From Lachnospiraceae bacterium (lineage in GTDB: Bacteria; Bacillota; Clostridia; Lachnospirales; Lachnospiraceae), in assembly GCA_017461045.1 (NCBI GenBank), contig JAFTZJ010000024.1, positions 22,021 to 86,020 of the forward strand: 64,000 bases of DNA, read 5' to 3'. Each line of letters begins with the position of its first letter. The first letter of the stretch is position 1. This document shows positions 1 through 8,773 of this stretch, in pieces. The translations under genes were made by a program, and so were the position numbers. The notes under the pieces are model-generated. The model was not told where the DNA came from. It ran no database searches and was given only the letters and a program-made list of their open reading frames with translations.

Positions 1-1151
1 CAGAAATCGGAACCAAAGGGAAGAACCGATATGTATTCGAAGATATTTTATGTAAAAATATCCGTTCTGCCATGAAGCGGGTGGATGGACGATTTACTGT
101 AAGAAAAGAGTATGGACGTATTTTTGTAGATTGTTTAGAAGATTATGATTTTGATGAAGCGGTAAACGCATTGCAGCATGTATTTGGTATTGTAGGAATC
201 TGTCCGGTGTTGGTAGTGCCAACCCAGCCATGGGAGGAACTTTCCAAGAAAATCGTTGAGTTTGTGGATGCAAGCTATGAAGATAAGCATTTTACTTTTA
301 AGGCAAACTGTCGACGGGTAAATAAAGAATATCCGATGCATTCCATGGATGTGAACATTGAAACCGGTGCTGTATTGTTAGATGCATTTCCGGAATTAAA
401 GGTAGATGTTCATAAGCCGGATGTTATGCTTCATATTGAATTACGCGATAATATTTATATTTATTCTGCAACCTTACCGGGACCTGGTGGGTTGCCGGTT
501 GGAACCAACGGTAAAGCAATGCTCTTGCTTTCCGGTGGTATTGATAGCCCGGTTGCAGGATATATGGTGTCAAAACGAGGTGTGAACTTAGAGGCAGTGT
601 ATTTTGATGCACCTCCGCATACTAGTCCGCAGGCAAAGCAGAAAGTTGTAGACTTAGCAAGATTGGTATCGAAGTATTCCGGTGCGGTAAAGCTTCATAT
701 CGTGCATTTTACCGATATTCAGGAGGCAATTTATCATAAGTGTCCGGAGGATGAGATTACAATTATTATGCGTCGTTATATGATGCGTATTGCAGAGATT
801 TTAGCAGGAGAAAACGACTGTCAGGCTCTGATTACCGGTGAAAGTATTGGTCAGGTAGCCAGTCAGACAATTTATAGCTTACAGGTAACCAATGCAGTGT
901 GTACCTATCCGGTATTCCGTCCGTGTATTGGTATGGATAAGCAGGAAATAGTTGATATTTCGGAGAAGATAAATACCTACGAAACTTCAATTCTTCCTTA
1001 TGAGGATTGCTGTACGACCTTCGTAGCAAAGCATCCGGTAACGAAGCCGAAGTTGGAGGATATTGAGGCATCTGAAACATTATTAGCAGATGTTATTGAT
1101 GATTTGATGAAAGAAGCATTGGAAACAGCAGAGGTTATGAGTGTATGGTAA
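1..1151 (+). CDS. thiI: tRNA 4-thiouridine synthase ThiI (5' end outside window)
   Basis: ThiI adenylates and thiolates U8 of tRNA and can supply sulfur for thiamine thiazole synthesis. The frame is open from base 3 upstream of the first internal ATG (72) and encodes EIGTKGKNRYVFEDIL, the usual N-terminal ThiI segment, so the gene starts before the window and only its beginning is missing. A THUMP region is followed by the PP-loop ATP pyrophosphatase motif LLLSGGIDSPVAGYM. The protein ends about 200 residues after the PP-loop without a rhodanese domain, as in Firmicute ThiI. The stop overlaps the start of mtaB by 7 bases (ATGGTAA), implying translational coupling. Confidence 0.95.
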   Translation, partial: EIGTKGKNRYVFEDILCKNIRSAMKRVDGRFTVRKEYGRIFVDCLEDYDFDEAVNALQHVFGIVGICPVLVVPTQPWEELSKKIVEFVDASYEDKHFTFKANCRRVNKEYPMHSMDVNIETGAVLLDAFPELKVDVHKPDVMLHIELRDNIYIYSATLPGPGGLPVGTNGKAMLLLSGGIDSPVAGYMVSKRGVNLEAVYFDAPPHTSPQAKQKVVDLARLVSKYSGAVKLHIVHFTDIQEAIYHKCPEDEITIIMRRYMMRIAEILAGENDCQALITGESIGQVASQTIYSLQVTNAVCTYPVFRPCIGMDKQEIVDISEKINTYETSILPYEDCCTTFVAKHPVTKPKLEDIEASETLLADVIDDLMKEALETAEVMSVW

Positions 1152-2518
1152 CATCCATTTCCGTACTGGAACATAAAAAAGTGGCAACCCTGACGTTGGG
1201 TTGTAAAGTAAATCAATATGAGACAGATGGAATGCGTGAATTATTGGAGCAGGCAGGTTGTCAGTTTGTGGAGTTTCATCAACCGGCAGATATTTATTTG
1301 GTAAATACCTGCTCGGTTACCAATATGGCGGAACGGAAATCCCGTCAGATGCTCCACCGTGCAAAGAAACTGAATCCTCAGGCAATTGTAGTAGCAGCCG
1401 GCTGTTATGTGCAAACAGTGCCGGAAGAGGTTCAGAAAGATCTGGCTGTGGATTTGGTGATTGGAAATAATTGCAAGAAGGATATTGTACGGTTGATAGA
1501 ACGATATCTGGAATCCCTCTGTGATGACGGATGTGTGCAGGAACAACCATTACAGGAAACGGCGAATAGTTGTGTTGCTTGTGAATGGATTGATATTAAT
1601 CAAACAAAAGAATATGAGAACATGAAGATTTCTCACATGTCGGAGCACACACGAGCGTACATTAAGATTCAGGATGGGTGCAACCAATTCTGTTCCTATT
1701 GCATTATTCCTTACGTGCGAGGTCGGATTCGTAGCCGTAAGCTAGAGGAAATCATTAAAGAAGTAAAGAATCTTGCGGATAATGGTTGCAAGGAAGTGGT
1801 ATTAACCGGAATTCATTTAAGTTCTTACGGAAAAGACTGGCAGGATCAGGAGGTAAACAGCAGTAAGTTGGATGGTACACCGTTGCTTCAAGTGATTCGG
1901 GCGATTAATGACATTGAAGGAATCTTGCGAATTCGCCTGGGTTCTTTAGAACCGAGAATTATAACGGATGAATTTGTGTCAGAACTTAAGGATATACCGA
2001 AGTTTTGTCCGCATTTTCATTTGTCATTACAAAGCGCATGCAATGATACCTTAAAACGGATGAATCGAAAATATACCATTGAAGAATATATGGAAAGCTG
2101 TGAACGGTTGCGTCGTGCTTTTGACCGTCCGGCATTGACTACGGATGTAATTGTGGGATTTCCGGGTGAGACGGAAGAGGAATTTGCAACGACCTGTCAG
2201 AATCTGGAATTATTGAATCTCTATGAAATGCATGTGTTTAAGTATTCCAAACGTCGGGGAACTGTGGCTGAAGGAATGCCGAATCAGGTTTCGGAGTCTG
2301 TAAAAAACAGCAGAAGTGAAGTTTTATTAGCGATGACGGCAAGACAGAAGCAGGCATATGAAGATAGTTTTCGCGGGGAGACACTTCAAGTGCTTATTGA
2401 GGAAAAGGTTGAAGGCAAAGAAGGCAATTGGTATACTGGTCATACAGAACGATATATGAAGGTTGAGATACCATCGATTGAGGATATTTGCAACCGGATT
2501 GTAACTGTTCATTGGTAA
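1145..2518 (+). CDS. mtaB: tRNA (N6-threonylcarbamoyladenosine37-C2) methylthiotransferase MtaB
   Basis: A radical-SAM enzyme converting t6A37 to ms2t6A37 in ANN-decoding tRNAs. The 457-aa protein has the three-part layout of the MiaB/MtaB family: an N-terminal UPF0004 domain with cluster cysteines in TLGCKVNQYETD, NTCSVTNMAERKSRQ and AAGCYVQ; a radical-SAM core with the CxxxCxxC motif in DGCNQFCSYCIIPYVRGR; and a C-terminal TRAM-like region. TLGCKVNQYE and the length favour MtaB over MiaB or RimO. The start overlaps the thiI stop, so both tRNA-modification genes are probably cotranscribed. Confidence 0.94.
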   Translation: MVTSISVLEHKKVATLTLGCKVNQYETDGMRELLEQAGCQFVEFHQPADIYLVNTCSVTNMAERKSRQMLHRAKKLNPQAIVVAAGCYVQTVPEEVQKDLAVDLVIGNNCKKDIVRLIERYLESLCDDGCVQEQPLQETANSCVACEWIDINQTKEYENMKISHMSEHTRAYIKIQDGCNQFCSYCIIPYVRGRIRSRKLEEIIKEVKNLADNGCKEVVLTGIHLSSYGKDWQDQEVNSSKLDGTPLLQVIRAINDIEGILRIRLGSLEPRIITDEFVSELKDIPKFCPHFHLSLQSACNDTLKRMNRKYTIEEYMESCERLRRAFDRPALTTDVIVGFPGETEEEFATTCQNLELLNLYEMHVFKYSKRRGTVAEGMPNQVSESVKNSRSEVLLAMTARQKQAYEDSFRGETLQVLIEEKVEGKEGNWYTGHTERYMKVEIPSIEDICNRIVTVHW

Positions 2519-2594
2519 AACGGAAGAGTAGATAGAAATTGTAAAATAGAAATTATGAAAACTACAGGTGTTCTGCAGATGATGGAGAAAAACG

Positions 2595-4685
2595 ATGGAA
2601 GAAAAGAAGCAAAGAAACAGAATATGTTTATTGTTTGCAATGGGTGCAGGTGTAGGACTTTTATTCTATATACTGATATGTGGATTGGCACCTTTGAATG
2701 TAACAGAAATTGCCTGGATGCAACAGGCCAGTGTTGATATACAGCAGCATTATGCAGGCTGGTGCTTCTTTCGGAATGGAGATTGGCAGTTTCCGTTGGG
2801 TTTAACCAATCGAATGACATATCCATCGAGTTTGTCAGTGTTCTACACGGATTCTATTCCGTTGATTGCGATTCCGCTAAAACTATTTCGAAATTGGTTG
2901 CCGGAACAATTCCAGTATCTTGGATTCTTTGGGTTGGTTTGCTTTATCATGCAGGGAGGCATGGGAAGCGTTATTACAGGAAAATTTATTAAGTCAAAAG
3001 TTGGCTGTGTATTAGGCGCAGTTTTATTTGTGATGTGTCCGGTAATGTTACATCGGATGTATTATCATACTGCGTTATCTGCACATTTTTTGGTTTTGAT
3101 TGCTTTATATGTGTGGTTGACAGAAGAAATTAACTGGAAGCGCGGATTGGTAATATGGGGTATATTAGGTATTCTGTGCGTGGGGATTGAAATGTATTTT
3201 CTTCCGATGTGTGGTCTTGTGCTTCTTGGATATTGTGCGCAGCGTATGATTACTAAGAAACAGACTTGGTGGCAGTGTGGTGCACAAATACTGACATTCT
3301 GTCTGTCGGCGCTCTTCTTGCTATGGTTTGTTGGCGGCTTTTACGGAGAGGTGGCAAGTGGTTCGTTTGGATTTGGAACCTTCAATGCAAATCTTAATAC
3401 TTTGTTTAATCCGTTGGGATTTGGTGAATTGATTCCATCCATGCAGGTATTGCAATATCAATATGAAGGGTTTGGATATTTGGGACTTGGATTGATAGTA
3501 ATGCTTTTGATTGGTATAGTATCCGGTATTATAAATCGCGTGCGTAAGGAAATGAAATTATCCCAAATAGATACTTCAACGAAAGTATTGGCAGAAGATA
3601 AACTTGATAAAGAAACGGAACTGATAACCGCAGAGGAGTTGGTATGGTATAAAGATTCAAATGTGCTATCGTGGTTATGTTCTGCAGTTGGCATGATTGG
3701 AATAGCTTTTATTTTGGCAGTTGGTATTAATGGCTATTTGGGAGTAGTTGAGATTTGGAAAATATCGCTACCGAATTGGTTAATGAGTATTTGTCAGATT
3801 TTTCGAAGTTCTGGTCGTATGATCTGGGTAGCAGTATATATATTCTATGCTATTGCATTGGTATTATTAATGAAGAATTTCAAAAAAACTCCGATAATAA
3901 TAGGTATACTTGCGATTTGTTGTGGGCTGCAGATATGGGATGGAAATTATTGGTTTGAGTATAAAAAGTATACAAATGAAGTTATAAATGAACCGTTGGC
4001 GATTTATGATATATTAGAGCAATATAGTTCGGTGGTTTATTTGGGATATACTGGTGACCAGTTGAAGAATGAAATAGGTTTATTTGCAGCAACCCATAAT
4101 ATGACTGTATCAGATTTCTATTTGTCACGAAATAGTATTGACACCATCACGAATCGAAAGGTAATTATACAAGATCTGTTAGAAGGTAAGGTAGATGATA
4201 ATACCATTTATATTCTGAATGGGACACGAAGTCAGAATGCATATGGATTGTATGTTTATAATGTGGAAGGATGTATCTTTGGAGTTGCGCACCCTATTGC
4301 GGAATTATCTTCTATGAAGGTAGAGGAAAACGAATTTTTCTATTTTGATCCATACATGACAGTAAATACTGAAAACCGATATGGTATCTGCGTGCCAGCA
4401 TTAAGCACAATAGAAGGTAATAAATTGGAATTATCTGAAGGGCAATATATACTTGAGGTTGAAGGTGAACAGTTAGAAAACTTGCAGTGCCTGATGGCTT
4501 TCAAAGAAAATGGACAATCATATCTAGTTGAAATGCCATGTGGTCAAGCGGAAAATGGAATGTATTATGTATTTATGGTGAACGAGCAGATAACGGATGT
4601 TCGTATTCAGTTTTTAAATTATGCGGAACAACCGATTTACTTACAGAAATTTTATTTGTACAATTCAACTGTGGAGACTGAATGA
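2595..4685 (+). CDS. Polytopic membrane protein, DUF6311-like (GT-C-like)
   Basis: 696 aa. Residues 1 to about 450 contain roughly ten hydrophobic segments; the last 230 residues look extracytoplasmic. The N-terminal part (QHYAGWCFFRNGDWQFPLGL, then YTDSIPLIAIPLKLF) resembles the DUF6311 family, membrane proteins with a GT-C glycosyltransferase-like topology; no substrate is established. The ATG at 2595 has GGAG about 7 bases upstream. The stop overlaps the next gene or lies just before it, and that gene is also a GT-C-like membrane protein, so the two probably act together in cell-envelope glycosylation. Function is inferred; the family call is by eye. Confidence 0.65.
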   Translation: MEEKKQRNRICLLFAMGAGVGLLFYILICGLAPLNVTEIAWMQQASVDIQQHYAGWCFFRNGDWQFPLGLTNRMTYPSSLSVFYTDSIPLIAIPLKLFRNWLPEQFQYLGFFGLVCFIMQGGMGSVITGKFIKSKVGCVLGAVLFVMCPVMLHRMYYHTALSAHFLVLIALYVWLTEEINWKRGLVIWGILGILCVGIEMYFLPMCGLVLLGYCAQRMITKKQTWWQCGAQILTFCLSALFLLWFVGGFYGEVASGSFGFGTFNANLNTLFNPLGFGELIPSMQVLQYQYEGFGYLGLGLIVMLLIGIVSGIINRVRKEMKLSQIDTSTKVLAEDKLDKETELITAEELVWYKDSNVLSWLCSAVGMIGIAFILAVGINGYLGVVEIWKISLPNWLMSICQIFRSSGRMIWVAVYIFYAIALVLLMKNFKKTPIIIGILAICCGLQIWDGNYWFEYKKYTNEVINEPLAIYDILEQYSSVVYLGYTGDQLKNEIGLFAATHNMTVSDFYLSRNSIDTITNRKVIIQDLLEGKVDDNTIYILNGTRSQNAYGLYVYNVEGCIFGVAHPIAELSSMKVEENEFFYFDPYMTVNTENRYGICVPALSTIEGNKLELSEGQYILEVEGEQLENLQCLMAFKENGQSYLVEMPCGQAENGMYYVFMVNEQITDVRIQFLNYAEQPIYLQKFYLYNSTVETE

Positions 4686-4699
4686 TAAGGAGTAAGGTA

Positions 4700-7558
4700 A
4701 TGAAAGAAAAACAGAGTTCAAATCCGATTTTAAATTGGTGGAAAAAAAATTATGTTTATGTCGTGTCAAGTTTGCTGGTTATAGCAGTAGTTATGACAGT
4801 GTTGGCGTTAAAGCATTTCTGGCCATTCGGGAAAGCGATGCTGTTGAATGGGGATTATATATCTCAAACATGGCCATTTTTAGTGGAACTAAAGGAAAAA
4901 TTGGCTACCGGTGAAGGTTTAGTTTATACATGGAACGCTGGATTTGGTACGAATTTCTTAAGTATTATTTCGTTTGGTTTGATTAATCCAATGTTGATTA
5001 TATTTTTGCTGGTGCCAAACGATTGGATGTTGCAAACCGGAACGATAGTATATATTCTTGCTTTGGTTGGAATGAATTGCTCCATGTTGTATTATCTGAA
5101 TCATCGTCCGGGTGAGAGAATACCTAAGAATAAGCTGATAAATATGCTGTTTTCCATGTCGTATGCGCTGTGCATTTATGTGATTGCCAATGCAAATATC
5201 TGGTATTTTATGGTATGTGCGATTTTCTTTCCGTTGATTATCTTAGGATTAGAGAATTTTGTGGCAAATAAAGGTTGGAAGTTGTATTTCATTTCTTTGG
5301 CAGCAGCATTTATTAGTAATTATTACTTTGCAGGCTTGTTCTGCTTTTTTATCATTTTTTATTATTTGACATTGCAGTTTGGTAGTTTCAAAATCTTTTT
5401 GAAAAAATCATTAAAGATTGCCGGAATTTCAATTGCGGCTATTGCTTCCACAGGGGTATTGCTGCTTCCGACGGCTGTGCAGATGATGAATCAGGATTAT
5501 ACAACCAGTGAAATGACAACGGATATCTGGTTTACAAATTATTTTGATATATTTAAGAACTTCTTGATATTCAATAAGAGTATTGGTGCGGGAACAACTA
5601 TGACCAGTTATGGGGAAGTAAGCTTGTATTTTGGCTTGTTGCCATTGATGCTTGCATCCTTTTATTTTCTGAATCCAAAGATTAAGAGAAGTGTGCGATT
5701 AAAGAAATTGGCGGTGGCCGGAATATATTTGCTGGCGTTTAATTTGAATGGCTTGAATTATGTTCTGCACTTATTCCATTACCCGACTTGGTATCCAAAT
5801 CGTTTTTCTCTGTTCTTTGTATTTTATTGTGTGATTTTGGCATATGAATCATGGGCAACATTAGAAAAAACAGATTTTAAATATCTAACGGTTTTAAGAG
5901 GTGTAATTGTTGGAATTGTATGGGCAGTTATGGCCGTGTTGTGCTTTGCGTTTGCCAATGAAGTAGAATATCAATTTACATACTATTACAGTATTATGAT
6001 ATTTATGTTTTATATGGTTGCTATGCTATTGTTGCCATATTTGAAAGGGAAGGAAGCGCGTATTTTAGCCGGAATTGGTTGCTTGGAGTTGCTACTTAGC
6101 TTTGCTTATACCGGTATATTTCGAAGTGCAGCAATTTCGCTTGTGGATTACAACACTGTAACGTCTGAAACAGAAGAATACTTAGATGGTGTTGAAATGG
6201 AAGAAACCAATGGATTCTCCAGAATTTTAGATGCAAAGTGTATTATGCAGGCGAATGCTGGCTTACGTTTTGGTTTGAAGACGCCATCGATTTTTGCAAG
6301 CTCAATCAACAATTCACTATATTTCTATACGAATGTAGGTATTGTTTCCGGGGGTAATTCTATTTGGTCTTTTGCCTACAGCCCGGCTACGATGTCATTA
6401 CTAAATATAGAATATGTGTTTATTGATACGCGGGTAGCGGCATTAGGTAAGATGGAAAGTATATATTCTGCGAACCCGAATGTTTATGATAATTATCCGG
6501 TACATTATGAAGAAGATGAAGTATATATTTATCACAATCCGACAGTTTTGTCAGTAGCTTATATGATTGATAGTGAAGCGGAAGATGCTTTTGATGAATC
6601 AATGTTGAATTTTAAGGAAACCGGTTTGAATGTGAGTGAGAATGTAAATCATTGGGTAGAAGAAGCAAGTGGTGTGTCGGGTGTTTTTGAACCTGTGGAA
6701 GCAGAGCTATACGGACTGGAAAGTGTTAATTGTATTGCGGGAGTTATGGATAACAGCCTTCTTGTATCAAAAGAAATGCTGGAAGGGGTTGATATGAATC
6801 AGGAAGGCGCAATTAGTGCAATTCCAGAAGCGGAATATGATGAAACCTTAGATTCTTTTGTGATTGTAAAGTATATTGCACAGGAAGATGGAGAGTATTT
6901 TGTTCAGCTTGGAAATGTAATGTCTAACATTGGTTATGTAGAAGCAGGAGAAGAATTTGCTTTCATTCGAAAGATTGAAAGAGAAAAATTTATGCAGTAT
7001 GAATATGAGGCTAATAATATAGAATTCTATAAATTTAATGAGGAAAAGTGGCTGGAAGCGTATGATATTTTAAGCCAACAGCAATTAGAAGTAACCGAGT
7101 ATGATTCCGATACAATTATCGGAACTGTGAATGCAAAGGAAGATGGTATCCTATTTACCAGTATCGCTTATGATGAGAACTGGCATATGTATGTAGACGG
7201 AGAAGAAGTGGAAATTCTCCCACTGTGGAATAAGTCTCTTGTGGCTGCAAAAGTGCCGGCAGGAGAGCATGAAATTCGTTTGGAATACAGACAAAAAGGA
7301 CTGGTTCCAGGAATTGTTTTATCAGTGCTGGTGATTTTGTTGTTGATATTATATTGCTTGTATACACGTAAGACGAAAAAGGATTATTTATTAGAAAACT
7401 CTGATGATTTTGATGATGCAAAGCTAAGTATTTGTTACACTGAGCAAGAGTTAGAAATACGGAAGAAACCAAAGTCTGTAGAAGATACATGCGTTGAGGA
7501 AGAAAATGCAGTTGAAGCGGATGCGGCTGTTGAAGAAGAGGAAGAAGACTCTATCTAA
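4700..7558 (+). CDS. YfhO family membrane protein
   Basis: 952 aa with about twelve N-terminal transmembrane segments, a long extracytoplasmic domain (about residues 490-870), a final transmembrane helix near LVPGIVLSVLVILLLILYCL and a Glu-rich cytoplasmic tail. This is the layout of YfhO proteins (pfam09586), GT-C-type proteins linked in B. subtilis and Listeria to lipoteichoic acid glycosylation. The family hallmarks FSMSYALC and PTWYPNRFSLFF are present. An ATG at 4682 overlaps the previous stop (ATGA), but AAGGAG at 4687-4692 sits 7 bases before the ATG at 4700, so 4700 is preferred. Confidence 0.85.
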   Translation: MKEKQSSNPILNWWKKNYVYVVSSLLVIAVVMTVLALKHFWPFGKAMLLNGDYISQTWPFLVELKEKLATGEGLVYTWNAGFGTNFLSIISFGLINPMLIIFLLVPNDWMLQTGTIVYILALVGMNCSMLYYLNHRPGERIPKNKLINMLFSMSYALCIYVIANANIWYFMVCAIFFPLIILGLENFVANKGWKLYFISLAAAFISNYYFAGLFCFFIIFYYLTLQFGSFKIFLKKSLKIAGISIAAIASTGVLLLPTAVQMMNQDYTTSEMTTDIWFTNYFDIFKNFLIFNKSIGAGTTMTSYGEVSLYFGLLPLMLASFYFLNPKIKRSVRLKKLAVAGIYLLAFNLNGLNYVLHLFHYPTWYPNRFSLFFVFYCVILAYESWATLEKTDFKYLTVLRGVIVGIVWAVMAVLCFAFANEVEYQFTYYYSIMIFMFYMVAMLLLPYLKGKEARILAGIGCLELLLSFAYTGIFRSAAISLVDYNTVTSETEEYLDGVEMEETNGFSRILDAKCIMQANAGLRFGLKTPSIFASSINNSLYFYTNVGIVSGGNSIWSFAYSPATMSLLNIEYVFIDTRVAALGKMESIYSANPNVYDNYPVHYEEDEVYIYHNPTVLSVAYMIDSEAEDAFDESMLNFKETGLNVSENVNHWVEEASGVSGVFEPVEAELYGLESVNCIAGVMDNSLLVSKEMLEGVDMNQEGAISAIPEAEYDETLDSFVIVKYIAQEDGEYFVQLGNVMSNIGYVEAGEEFAFIRKIEREKFMQYEYEANNIEFYKFNEEKWLEAYDILSQQQLEVTEYDSDTIIGTVNAKEDGILFTSIAYDENWHMYVDGEEVEILPLWNKSLVAAKVPAGEHEIRLEYRQKGLVPGIVLSVLVILLLILYCLYTRKTKKDYLLENSDDFDDAKLSICYTEQELEIRKKPKSVEDTCVEEENAVEADAAVEEEEEDSI

Positions 7559-7559
7559 C

Positions 7560-7588
7560 TTGCTATTTTCAAAAAAGCATTGTATAAT
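7560..7588 (+). promoter_or_regulatory. SigA-type promoter for the ireB-ruvX operon
   Basis: TTGCTA (7560-7565), a 17-base spacer and a perfect TATAAT (7583-7588) lie directly after the yfhO stop and about 60 bases before ireB. No terminator is visible before it, so read-through from yfhO is also possible. Confidence 0.55.
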
Positions 7589-7648
7589 CAACCCTAGTAG
7601 TAAGGGAACGGAATTGAAAAAGACATAGAAAGCAAAGGATGTGAGACT

Positions 7649-7900
7649 ATGGATAATACACAACATATTGACGCTATGAAGGATAATGCTTTAGATGTGA
7701 CGGATATATTAGCAGAGGTATATGCGGCATTATCGGAAAAAGGCTACAATCCGGTTAGTCAGATTGTCGGTTACATTATGAGTGGTGACCCGACTTATAT
7801 CACCAGTTATAAAGGCGCTCGTAGTCTGATTATGAAAGCAGAGCGTGATGAGATTATTGAAGTATTATTAGAGAATTATATTAATACCAGACTGAAATAA
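7649..7900 (+). CDS. ireB: IreB family regulatory phosphoprotein (UPF0297)
   Basis: 83 aa, close to the family's usual 80-90. The signature [20 protein letters not shown] followed by [21 protein letters not shown] is typical of UPF0297/IreB. In Enterococcus faecalis, IreB is phosphorylated by the PASTA kinase IreK and negatively controls cephalosporin resistance. The gene is first in an ireB-ruvX-DUF1292 cluster, an order widely conserved in Firmicutes (often after alaS, which is absent here). Confidence 0.93.
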   Translation: MDNTQHIDAMKDNALDVTDILAEVYAALSEKGYNPVSQIVGYIMSGDPTYITSYKGARSLIMKAERDEIIEVLLENYINTRLK

Positions 7901-7921
7901 GGAACGGAAACGAGGTACATC

Positions 7922-8353
7922 ATGAGGATAATGGGTTTGGATTACGGCACCAAAACAGTTGGTGTTGCTGTTAGTGATGCCTTAATGATTACGGCACAAC
8001 CGATAGAAACAATCACCAGAAAATCAGCGAATAAATTGCGTCAGACCCTGGCGCGTATTGAAGCTATCATTGAAGAATATGGTGTGGAAAGAATCGTTCT
8101 TGGCTATCCTAAGAATATGAATAATACAATAGGAGAACGTGCAGAAGCCTGTGAAGCCTTGAAGGAAGATTTGGAACGCCGAACCGGTTTGGAAGTAATC
8201 TTATGGGATGAACGTATGACTACTATGGAATCGGAACGCATTTTGATGGCTGGTGGTGTACGACGGGAGAATCGGAAAGCAGTCATTGATCAGATGGCAG
8301 CGGTATTAATATTGCAAAGTTATATGGATTCATTAAAACAGAATGAAGTGTAA
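7922..8353 (+). CDS. ruvX: Putative pre-16S rRNA nuclease / Holliday junction resolvase RuvX (YqgF)
   Basis: 143 aa with an RNase H-like fold. Motifs: [16 protein letters not shown] with the first catalytic Asp, VLGYPKNMN with the conserved YP turn, WDERMTT with the second acidic cluster, and the C-terminal [15 protein letters not shown]. In E. coli YqgF is needed for 16S rRNA 5'-end maturation; a Holliday-junction resolvase role was also proposed. It sits 21 bases after ireB and its 3' end reaches the leader of the DUF1292 gene. Confidence 0.94.
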   Translation: MRIMGLDYGTKTVGVAVSDALMITAQPIETITRKSANKLRQTLARIEAIIEEYGVERIVLGYPKNMNNTIGERAEACEALKEDLERRTGLEVILWDERMTTMESERILMAGGVRRENRKAVIDQMAAVLILQSYMDSLKQNEV

Positions 8354-8405
8354 GAATAGAATGGATAAATTGCAAATGCATACAGCAGAAGCAAATGGAG
8401 GCAAT

Positions 8406-8693
8406 ATGGAAGAAAAAGAAGCATTAAGAACCGTACCGTTTACAACAGAAGATGGTGAAGTTGTTGAAATGTATGTGTTGGAGGAGACAACGCTCCAAGG
8501 CATTCACTATATATTAGTTACAGAAGATTTGGAAGATGATAGCGAAGAAGCATTTGTTACCATTTTGAAAGAAGAGAAACAATCAAAGGAAGATGAGTTT
8601 GCGGTTTATGATGTAGTTGAGGATGAGAACGAACTTCAGGCTGTGGCAAAATTATTTGCCGAGCTTATGGAAGACGTGGATTTTCAATTATAA
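8406..8693 (+). CDS. DUF1292 domain-containing protein (YrzB-like)
   Basis: 95 aa and very acidic. The segment PFTTEDGEVVEMYVLEETTL followed by GIHYILVTE and a late AVYDVVEDENEL match DUF1292/YrzB proteins, which accompany ireB and ruvX in many Firmicutes and have no assigned function. A longer reading from 8343 overlaps ruvX, but GGAGG at 8397-8401 is 4 bases before the ATG at 8406, and the conserved domain begins there. Confidence 0.85.
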   Translation: MEEKEALRTVPFTTEDGEVVEMYVLEETTLQGIHYILVTEDLEDDSEEAFVTILKEEKQSKEDEFAVYDVVEDENELQAVAKLFAELMEDVDFQL

Positions 8694-8773
8694 TCAGGCA
8701 GATGTATTCATAAATGTACGGAAAGCAATAGGACAACAAGAATGGACAGAATTTTGGAGGGATTAATTAGAAC

